From Syngnathus acus (lineage: Eukaryota > Chordata > Actinopteri > Syngnathiformes > Syngnathidae): DNA of 64,000 nt. Position 1 is the stretch's first letter. Every line of letters begins with the position of its first letter. The stretch spans positions 152,001 through 216,000 of the forward strand of contig NC_051107.1 of the NCBI RefSeq assembly GCF_901709675.1. Direction: 5' to 3'. Positions 32,750 through 42,800 of this stretch are shown piece by piece. The notes below the pieces were generated by a model, which ran no database searches, was not told the origin of the DNA, and saw only the letters and a list, made by a program, of their open reading frames with translations. The translations under genes and the position numbers were made by a program.

Positions 32750-33806
32750 TCAATATCTTGTGTGGCCCCCACGTGCTTGTATGCATGCTTGACAAGGTTG
32801 CGGCATGCTCCTAATGAGACGATGGATGGTGTCTTGTGGGATGTCCTCCCAGATCTGTCTAAGGGCATCAGTGAGCTCCTGTAAAGTCTGAGGAGCAACC
32901 TGGCGGCGTCTGATGAACTGAAACATTATGTCCCAGAGGTGTTCTATTGGGTTTAGATCAGATGATCGTGAGGGCCATTCAATTGTTTCAATTCCTTCAT
33001 CCTCCAGATACTGTCTGCATACTCCTGCCACATGAGGCCGGGCATTGTCGTGGATCAGGAGGAACCCAGGACCTACTGCACCAGCGTAGGGTCTGACCAT
33101 GGGTGCAAGGATTTCATCCTAATACCTAATGGCAGTCAGACTGCCGTTCTCTAGCCTGTAGAGGTCTGTTGTCCCTCCATGGAAATGCCTCCCCAGACCA
33201 TCACTGACCTACCACCGAACCGGTCATGCTGAATGATGTTGCAGGCAGCATAGCGCTCTCCTTGGCTTCTCCAGACCCTTTCACGTCTATCACAGGTGCT
33301 CAGGGTAAACCCGCTCTCATCTGTGAAAAGCACAGGGCGCCAGTGGCGGACTTGCCAATTCTGGTGTTCTATGGCAAATGCCAATCGAGCTCCACGGTGC
33401 TGAGCAGTGAGCACAGGGGACACTACAGGACGTCGTGCCCTGAGGCCACCCTCGTGAAGTCTGTTTCTGACTGTTTGGACAGAGACATTCACACCAGTAG
33501 CCTGCTGGAGGTCATTCTATAGGGCTCGGTCAGTGCTCAACCTGTTTCTCCTTGCACAAAGCAGCAGATATCGGTCCTGCTGATGGAATGAGGACCGTCT
33601 ACGGCCCTGTCCAGCTCTCCTAGACTAACTGCCTGTCTCCTGGAATCCCCTCCATGCTCTGGAGATTGTACTGGGAGACACATCAAACCATGTGTGACAA
33701 TGGCAATAAAGATCTATTCTATTCTTGCAACAGCACGCATGGATGTGCCATCCTGGAGGAGTTGGACAATCTGCTCAACTTCAGGAGGGTTAAGAAATCG
33801 CCTCAT
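32750..33806 (-). pseudogene. Tc1-like transposase (DD34E), inactivated
   Basis: Starts MRRFLNPPEVEQIVQLLQ (HTH), then after a small insertion VSPSTISRAWRGFQ, SVQTVRNRLHEGGLRARRP, VLFTDESGFTL (first Asp), LLIHDNARPHVAG (second Asp) and SSDLNPIEHLWD (Glu 35 residues after the second Asp, DD34E), ending HTRY. Damage: a roughly 35-bp retroposon tail at 33690-33726, a frameshift near 33165, in-frame stops (e.g. near 33120 and 33520). It is not functional. Confidence 0.92.
33690..33726 (+). mobile_element. Very short retroposon 3' tail inserted in the Tc1 transposase
   Basis: GTGTGACAATGGCAATAAAG followed by ATCTATTCTATTC is the terminal piece of a common fish LINE/SINE (…AATAAAGATCTATTCTATTC). 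It interrupts the frame between RAVAR and the next helix (VSPSTIS). Confidence 0.55.
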
Positions 33807-34105
33807 GCTCCCAGTCGTGATAATGACTCTAGCTAAAGCCAACACTTGTGGAAAACTTGTTAAAAAAGATCAAGAGGGAGGAACTTGAAATGGCCTCCAC
33901 CTGCAAAACCAGTCCTGTTTTGGAGACCAGCTCGTTGTTGCCCCTCTAGTCCACCTGTTGTTAATTCCATCAACACCAATGCAGCTGAAACTGATTAACA
34001 ACCCCCTCTGCCGCGTACCTAACCAAAACCTTATCAGAAAAGTGTAATTGAATTTATGCCATACCCTGATAAAAAACTGTTCCTTTAATTTTTTTGAGCA
34101 GTGTA

Positions 34106-35000
34106 CATTTAAAAAAAAAAAAAAAAGTTTACTGAAATAAAAATTCCAAAATTATTCCAACCCTGGTTCCAGGTGATTTCACCATTGAGCATGTGGCGTT
34201 GTATAAAGAAATCAACTGCCTTGCAAGCATGCTCTATAAAATACATTTTAATTCCTTTTTTTAATCAACTACAACCGTCGTAAAGAATGGTGTTAAACTT
34301 TCTTTTACTGTTGCATCCTTTATAAATCCAAAAATGAAAAAAAATTCAATGGCTTACCATCTGAGAAACAATGAACTTTCCTTCATTTGTGAAATTGATA
34401 ATGTTGTGTTTTTTTTGCAAAATATTGTATTATGTACATGTCAAACATTTTGCTGTACCTTTACATTACTTTACCCCTTTACTTGTGCTGTACCATCTCC
34501 ATGCTTATTATCCCAATTACGGTAATGGTAATGAGTGGTCGTGGTGGTTCTGCAAATAACACAATCTAAACTTGTACAAGGTAAAAAAGAAAAATAGTCC
34601 AAAAAGAAATATTTGTATTTTTCCAAAAGCAGAGGTAACGACAGTCAAATATACCGATATACAAATCTGTCTAAAACTTCTGTGGAATTGGAAATCCAGT
34701 CTGCCAAATTATGACGCAGGTAATACCTGATTATTGATCGAGAATACCGGCAACTCACGGGCGCTTGTAATAACGAATATGAAGAATAATCAGTTTTTGA
34801 CGGTTGATTTTTTGAGTGTCTATAATAAAAAAAAACATACGTGAAATTATATTACATTAAATGGAATGGAACGTTAGTTACGAAGGAAATTAATCTGTAT
34901 GGATTATTAAATATATTGTGTTATGATTGTTGTGAATTTCCATGTTAAGTGAATAAAATCAACGTGGAAATTCCACTGTAAATATAATGGTAATATTCAG
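34106..35000. other. Unassigned intergenic sequence
   Basis: About 900 bp of AT-rich DNA; I see no gene or defined repeat. Confidence 0.5.
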
Positions 35001-35546
35001 TGTCATGCTGTCAGGTTTTGTAGGTTGTTTTGTTTTGTCTTGTCCGTCATGTTCTAACTTCCTGTTTTATTTTGTACATCACATTCCAGATCACTGGTGC
35101 TTCCGCTGCACGGTCGCCCACTTGACCTCCCCGTTGGTTAACCACTTACACCTGTGTCGTCCGCCCTGATTGTCTGCACCTGTGTCCTTCCCCTTCTGTG
35201 TGTGTATTTAGCCTGCGTCTTCCCCTTGTCCTCTGCCAGTGCGTCTTGCAAGCCATGACCACCAGCGACTCCATAGCCACGGATTTAGCCCTTGATTACC
35301 TTGCTCACAGAGACCTTTTTGTCCACGCTTTGTGGGTTGTGCGTGAGACCTTGCCTTCGTTTCTTCCTCAGTTTGAGGCACCTTTGTTTTTGCCCTTTTT
35401 CCCTCAGTTTGAGGCGCCTTTGTTTTTGCCTTTTTTCCCTCAGTGTGAGGCACCTTTGTTTTTGGAGCGGTCATCCGCCGAAGAAATAAAACACCTTGAA
35501 CTGTCGAAACTCTGCATTCGAGTCCTCTCCCTGCCTGAGCCTGACA
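35001..35546 (+). mobile_element. Solo LTR of the sushi-like Gypsy group
   Basis: Starts TGTCATGCTG, ends GCCTGACA, flanked by ATTCAG on both sides (34995-35000, 35547-35552). It shares with the LTR at 47700 the TATA-like GTATTTAG (35204-35211) and the word GCCAGTGCGT (35235-35244) with the same 30-nt spacing. Three 33-bp units (TTTGAGGCRCCTTTGTTTTT type) lie at about 35366-35465. No internal region remains, so it arose by LTR recombination. ORFs on both strands over the units are not genes. Confidence 0.88.
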
Positions 35547-35729
35547 ATTCAGACCTTTAAAAAAACTAAAGAGCCCAGGAAAATCAGGAGTCAAAATACG
35601 AGGTGATAAACTTGACAGTCGATTTGTTGTCGATTAATCATAATACTACACTGTGGAATATTGTAGATTGATGTACTGTGCATATAAACAGCAAATTACA
35701 CATAAATTCATGTGCAATGTAAAAAAAGT

Positions 35730-36530
35730 TACAGTATTTTCTGCACTATAAGGAGTACTGGGTTCTAAGGCGCACCTTCATTGAATTTTTTTATTTTAGA
35801 ATTGTTTTCATATATAGGGCGCACCAGATTAAAGCTACTGCATCAAACTGGGGTTGACTAGGGTTGCGTTATGCATCCACTAGATGGAGCTGCGCTAAAG
35901 GGAATGTCAACCCAGTCAATGAGGTAAAAAAAAGTCCAACTCCCATTCTGTATGAAAGTGATACGGTTTGGCTTCTTACTTGGTCCAGCAACCCCACTCA
36001 TTCTTGATGGTCAGAAACTTTCTTTAGTTTATAAGAAAAAAGCAAGTGCGTGCGTTGATGCGTAATGCGTTGATTAGCTTTTTAGCTTTGGCGCCGCTTT
36101 GGCGTGTGTGTATGCGCTGCCAAACATGCTGCGGTGAGGGTGTGTGGTCACTGTCTATTGCGCCTGTGCGGTTCACTGTGATTGCCTACCGACAGGCTTA
36201 CCTGTATATCAATCAAGCAATGGGATTGATTCTAGCCTATAGAAAAATGTTTTTTTTTTTTAAATGTCATGCGATCGACCAGTAGTAGCATACTTCGGTG
36301 ACGCCGCTGACCACGGTTGCCGTAATGCTGAAAGTGATGCAACCTTGTAATTTACTAGTCGTACTGAAATGTACTGAAACATTTTGGCAGAGCGCTGTGT
36401 ACAACCAGTATGGATCAACAAATTCATCAATTGGTCCATATATAAGGCGCTCTGCATTATAAGGCGCACTGTGGTTTTTTGAGTAAATTATAAGGTTTTA
36501 AGTGCGCTCTATAGTGCGGAAAATACTGTA
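35730..36530. mobile_element. TA-flanked non-autonomous transposon, uninterrupted copy
   Basis: Ends TACAGTATTTTCTGCACTAT and ...TATAGTGCGG, AAAATACTGTA, with AAGGCGCAC words near each end. It is homologous at both ends to the copy at 8555-12912. It ends 172 bp from the SULT4A1 stop codon, so it may lie in that gene's 3' UTR. Confidence 0.8.
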
Positions 36531-36701
36531 ATATTTGTCATTTTCTGACCTGATAATCAAGAACTGTAGTTCAAGTCATTCTATGACATCTATACGTCAT
36601 TACATGTTAAGCACACCAAAGTATTACGTGAATGTACAGCTGTACAAGACCACAGCGCTAGCTAGCATGAGGTGACTAGTTGCTGACTGTGCTCAAGTGG
36701 A

Positions 36702-36838
36702 CTAAAGGTTAGGAACAGGCCTTTCCGCAAGGCAGAAATCAAATGTCAGGTTGGAATTTCCCATCTTCTGTCTATACACAGCATCAAACTTTTCATTCAT
36801 TGACACCGTAAAGACGTCCTTCCACAGACCAACACGAC
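36702..36838 (-). CDS. sult4a1: SULT4A1 coding exon 7 with stop
   Basis: A 137-nt terminal exon encoding [19 protein letters not shown] to [15 protein letters not shown] then TAG; acceptor ATGCAG. In the human protein the chain stops after FDFYL; here a sense codon (GCG) follows the Leu and the frame runs eight codons further. Confidence 0.9.
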
Positions 36839-39800
36839 CTGCATGGAACACAAGATGAGAGGGAAGAAAGTTAGCATTTTAAATGAAAATTTAAATCTAC
36901 ACGGTGGCTTGCCAAACATTTGGACAATAATTGTCATTTAATGCCGCATATGTCAGCAAAGAGGAGTGATCTGAAAACTTATGGCTCATTACAAAATTTA
37001 TTAACGATTACATTGGAGCAGGGGTCTCAAACTTATTTTTATCGAGGGCTGTAGTCATTATAGTCATAGTTTCCTTCGGAGGGCCATTATGACCCAAATA
37101 TACAACCCAAATAAATGTACTAGGAATGCCTCATTATATACAGTATAGGCTACACAACAAACTGATGAATAACAAATCAGACTCCTAAAAATATTTAAAC
37201 TATTTTAAAAAGTAAAATTGCTAGCAATATATCTATTTTTAAAAAGTGAAGACAATTTGCAATTTTAGTATTGACACATGAATTCAATGCACCATTTGTC
37301 TTTGCGGGCCACATAAAATGATGTGGCAGACCATATATGGCCCCCGGGCCTTGAGTTTGACACCTATGTTATAGCGTAATGTGCAATTGAACAGTGAACA
37401 GAAATATTTTTAGTCTATTCCATAAAATACTCTGTATTTGCTTGTACTGCCTACAGACAAGCATAAAATGAAAGCGCAGTTTTTAAACACATTTTACGTG
37501 TGACTTCCTTAAGATAGCAAGGGTTGGTCAAAAGACTGCAGATGGTCTGCATATGGTCACTGAACCATACTTTGCAGAAGTTTATTAAGTTTATTTTAAC
37601 CTAAGTCTGAACCTAGGGTTGTCGCTATAGAATATTTGTAGAATCGATTATCCATTTGATTATCCCATTGATCAAAAGAAGGATTAATGGTCATTGTTTT
37701 CTAAAGTAGAATAAGATGTTTGCAAAAGTCTTATTTATAAATGTATAAAAGCTAAATCAGTCTGGTTCCATGAAGGATAGCAAAAATCTGAGAATATATT
37801 ACTTTTGAGAGCCTGAAATCAGAAAAATTGGACAATCTTCAGTTAAACAAAGGTGCCAAACGATTACTCGATCAGCAAAACACAAGGCAATTTATTTGAC
37901 AATCAATTTGCTGTTGATTAATTGATTAGTTTTGACACCTCTTTTCTGAAGTATAAACTATACATTTATGATATTTGACAACAATTTAGAATAAGAAAAT
38001 GTAGGTTGCTTAATGGCAAGAAGTTTGAAAAGCACCTTTCTACTTTCAAGATATTTACCGTGATTTTCGGACTATAAGTCGCTCCGGACTACAAGTCGCA
38101 CCAGCCATAAAATGCCAAAAAAGTGGAAAAAAACCATATATAAGTCGCCTCCGGAGTATAAAGTCGCATATTGGGGGGCAATTTATTCGACAAAATCCAA
38201 CACCAAGAACAGACATGAACGAGCAACAACAGGCTAAACGATACGGTATGCTAACGTGACAAACACAAATGAGGAGCTGAGAACGGGCCTGACGTAACAT
38301 TCAGAGTTATTTAAAAAAACTATTACATAAATAACACGTTTATAAAACCATCTGTGTCACTCCAATTCATTAAATCCATCGATCGTCCTTTGTCAACAAT
38401 GCCGTGTGCCGCGCCGCAGTTCAAATTATTCCACAGGCCCCTACAACGATATATAAACTATATTTTAAATAACTATCACATAAACAACAATATTACCAAA
38501 CCATTTGTGTCACTCCAAATCATTAAATCTATCGATCAAATTTCTCGTCTTTTATCGATCGTCCTTTGTCAACAATGCCGTGTGCCGCGCCGCAGTTCAA
38601 ATTATTCCACAGGCCCATACAACGATATATAAACTATATTTTAAAAAACTATCACATAAACAACAATATTATCAAACCATTTGTGTCACTCCAAATCATT
38701 AAATCCATCGATCAAATTTCTCGTCCTTTATGTCAACAACGCCACGCGTGAGCAGCTGACGTCAGCCTCGTGGGTCAGTTGCGACTCCTTTTATTCCACA
38801 GATGTAGTATATAAATATATTGTAGCGTTAACAAAGTGCAAGGGAAGACGTGGGTTTGGTAAACGGCCCTTTATTTAACAAAACAAGAGTTCTACGAGCC
38901 AACAACTATGAACTGTAACGATAAAAACATAGAAGTTGCTACACGAAATAAAATATATATCAAATAACTATAACAAAAATAATTTTTTCCAAACCTTCTG
39001 CGTCACTCCTAATCATTAAATCCTTCAAACTCTTCGTCCTCCGTGTCACTTTCAAACAAAGCCGCGACTGATGCCGGTAGTACGTGGGGCCCTTCGACAT
39101 CTCCGTCGCTGACTTCAGACTCCTCGTCAGTTTCAGTTGGAATTATTCCAGTTTTTCTAAATCCTGACAGAATGATTTTGGGTGTAACCGAAGCCCACGC
39201 TTTGTCGATCCATCCAATGACGTCCAGGAATGTTGCACGTCGCATTCTCCCGGTTGCCGTGAAGCTGTGTTCTCCGTTCACCATCCACTGCTCCCGCAGG
39301 TTACGCAGAACTGCTTTAAAGCTCCTATTCACGGAGACGTCAAGTGGCTGAAGTATTTTAGTACAGCCTCCAGGGATGATGGCAGGTATGGAGTTGAGGC
39401 TTTTTACTTTCTCTTTTATCTGTGGCGTGATATGCGCTCGCATGCTGTCCATCACAAGCAGAGCTTTGTTCGCTCTGAAGAAGCTTCGATTTTCGCCAAT
39501 CCCTTACAAGTTTCTCACTAACCAAACTTTCTTTCTGCTGCTCGATTACTGTTTTCGGCTGCATATTTTACAACTTGAAGTTTGTAACCTGCAGAATATG
39601 AGTTTCTTTTTGGTGCCATTTTTGTTAAGCCCTTCCCAGTTGATGAGTCACGGCCAACGGTGAAAGTTAGAGCGCCCTCATCCAGTTTCGTCTGAAAATA
39701 ACAGTTTTTTTTTTCAGCTGTAGTTTTTTGTTTTGTTTATTTGGTTGTTTCATCAAAGTCAAAGTCTGCTTTATTGTCAATTTCTTCATATGCCAAGACA

Positions 39801-42800
39801 CACAAAGAGATCGAAATTACGTTCCCACTATCCCACGGTGACAAGACATAGTACACAATATGCATACAAGTAAACAATACAAAAAAATAAAAACAAGAAG
39901 GCACAAACAATGAATAAATAAGAGTGATGAATAAATAATAAATAAACAAATAACATAATAAATATAAGAGGAGCAAAAATGGAGCAAGTGTGCATACAGC
40001 AGACAGTGGACTTGGATATGGCGCTTTAAAGTGTTAATTGCTTTATTTGATTTTTTCTCTCTATTTTTCATGTTTTGAATATGTTCAAGATAAAGATATA
40101 AAAGCATGTGAAGTGATCAACTATACTAAAAATAACATGTGAAGTGGTCAACTATACTTGTCAGTGATGTGTTAATGATCAAGTAAAAATTTGTGAAAAA
40201 AAAACATATATAAGTCGCTCCTTATAGTCCGAAAATTATGGTACTTAGAATTGTATTAATCTCATTCTTACTGACTCCTCCGTGAGTCGTCACCTTATCG
40301 TGGTGGAGGGGTTTGCGTGCCCCTATGATCCTAGGAGCCATGTTGTCTGGGGCTTCATGCCCCTGGTAGGGTCACCCATGGCAAACGGGTCCTAGGTGAG
40401 GGGCCAGACAAAGCACGGCTCATCAGCCCCTTATGATGATAAAAATTAATGGATCACGTTTTCCCTCGCCCGGACGCGGGTCACCGGGGCCCCCCTCTGG
40501 AGCCAGGCCTGGAGGCGGGGCTCGAAGGCGAGCGTCTGGTGGCCGGGCCTTCGCCCATGGGGCCCGGCCGGGCTCAGCCCAAAAAGGAAACGTGGGTCCC
40601 CCTTCCCATGGGCTCACCACCTGTGGGAGGGGCCAAAGGGGTCGGGTGCATTGCAAGCTGGGCGGCGGCCAAAGGCAGGGACCTTGGCGGTCTGATCCCC
40701 GGCTGCAGAAGCTGGCTCTTGGGACATGGAATGTCACCTCTCTGGCTGGAAAGGAGCCCGAGCTGGTGTGCGAGGCAGAAAAGTTCCGACTAGATATAGT
40801 CGGACTTGCCTCCACACACAGTTTGGGTTCCGGTACAAGCCCTCTCGAGAGGGGCTGGACTCTCTTCCACTCTGGAGTTGCCCACGGTGAGAGGCGTCGG
40901 GCAGGTGTGGGTATACTTATTGCCCCCCGGCTGGGCGCCCTGCACATTGGGGTTCACCCCGTGTGAACGAGAGGGTAGCCTCCCTCCGCCTTCGGGTGGG
41001 GGGACGGGTCCTGACTGTTGTTTGTGTCTATGCACCAAACGGCAGCTCAGAGTACCCACCCTTCTTGGAGTCCCTGGAGGAAGTGCTGGAGAGCGCTCCT
41101 TCTGGGGACTCCGTCGTTCTACTGGGTGACTTCAATGCTCACGTGGGCAATGACAGTGAGACCTGGAAGGGCGTGATTGGGAGGAACGGCCCCCCCCGAT
41201 CTGAACCCGAGCGGTGTTCTATTGTTGGACTTCTGTGCTCGACACGGATTTTCAATAATGAACACCATGTTCAAACATAAGGGTGTCCATGTGTGCACTT
41301 GGCACCAGGACACCCTAGGCCGCAGTTCGATGATCGACTTTGTAGTCGTGTCATCGGATTTGCGGCCGCATGTTTTGGACACTCGGGCGAAGAGAGGGGC
41401 GGAGCTGTCAACTGATCACCACCTGGTGGTGGGTTGGCTCCGATGGTGGGGGAAGATGCCGGTCCGACCTGGCAGACCCAACGTTCTGTGAGGGTCTGCT
41501 GGGAACGTTCTGGCGGAATCCCCTGTCAGGAAGAGCTTCAACTCCCACCTCCGGCAGAGCTTTTCCCACGTCCCGGGGGAGGCGGGGGACATTGAGTCCG
41601 AGTGGACCTTGTTCCGCGCCTCATTGTTGAGGCGGCCGACCGGAGCTGTGGCCGTAAGGTCATTGGTGCCTGTCGTGGCGGCAATCCCCGAACCCGCTGG
41701 TGGACACCGGCGGTAAGGGATGCCGTCAAGCTGAAGAAGGAGTCCTATCGGGCCGTTTTGGCCTGCGGGACTCCGGAGGCAGCTGACAGGTACCGGATGG
41801 CCAAGCGGAACGCGGCTTCGGCGGTTGCTGAGGCAAAAACCCGGGCGTGGGAGGAGTTCGGCGAGGCCATGGAGAATGACTTCCGGACGGCTTCGAGGAA
41901 ATTCTGGTCCACCATCCGGCGTCTCAGGAGGGGGAAGCAGTGCAACGTCAACACTGTTTACAGTGGAGATGGCGTGCTGCTGACCTCGACTCGGGACGTC
42001 GTGTGTCGGTGGGGGAGAATACTTCGAAGACCTCCTCAATTCCACCGACACGCCTTCCATTGTGGAAGCAGGGCCTGAGGACTCTGAGGCGGACTCTCCA
42101 ATCTCTGGGGTTGAAGTCACTGAGGTAGTTAAAAAACTCCTCGGTGGCAAGGCCCCGGGGGTGGATGAGATCCGCCCGGATTTCTTAAGGGCTCTGGATG
42201 TTGTGGGCTGTCATGGCTGACACGTCTCTACAGCATCGCGTGGACATCGGGGACAGTGCCTCTGGATTGGCAGACTGGGGTGGTGGTTCCCCTCTTTAAG
42301 AAGGGGGACCGGAGGGTGTGTTCCAATTACAGGGGAATTACACTCCTCAGCCTCCCTGGTAAGGTCTATTCAGGGGTGCTGGAGAGGAGGGTCCGTCGGG
42401 AGGTCGAACCTCGGATTCAGGAGGAACAGTGTGGCTTTCGTCCTGGCCGTGGAACAGTGGACCAGCTCTTCACCCTCAACAGGATCCTCGAGGGTGCATG
42501 GGAGTTCGCCCAACCAGTCCACATGTGTTTTGTGGACTTGGAGAAGGCGTTCGACCGTGTCCCTCGGGAGGTTCTGTGGGGGGTGCTTCGGGAGTACGGG
42601 GTACCGAGCCAACTGATAAGGGCGGTTCGGTCCCTGTATCACCGATGCCAGAGTGTGGTCCGCATTTCCGGCAGTAAGTCGGATTCGTTCCCAGTGAGGG
42701 TTGGACTCCGCCAAGGCTGCCCTTTGTCACCGATTCTGTTCATAATTTTTATGGACAGAATTTCTAGGTGCAGCCGAGGCGTTGAGGGTGTCCGGTTTGG

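Larger units (their letters stand above)
32521..34103 (-). mobile_element. Tc1-like transposon, complete ends, TA duplication
   Basis: Terminal inverted repeats CACTGCTCAAAAAAATTAAA / TTTAATTTTTTTGAGCAGTG, flanked by TA at 32519-32520 and 34104-34105. The encoded transposase is broken. Confidence 0.93.
38056..40243 (-). mobile_element. pogo-like transposon, internally deleted
   Basis: Terminal repeats TACCGTGATTTTCGGACTAT and ATAGTCCGAAAATTATGGTA with TA at the borders; further AAGTCGC words follow. It contains both ends of a transposase gene on the minus strand, a 178-bp tandem duplication of its 3' part (38345-38735) and a LINE 3' fragment (39752-40014). It lies in SULT4A1 intron 6. Confidence 0.85.

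Noticed and set aside
35198-35594. 120- and 128-codon ORFs with FEAPLFLPFFPQ / TEGKKAKTKAPQ repeats
   Set aside because: They cover a solo LTR with three 33-bp units; no start context, no homology, and the borders and TSD explain the segment.
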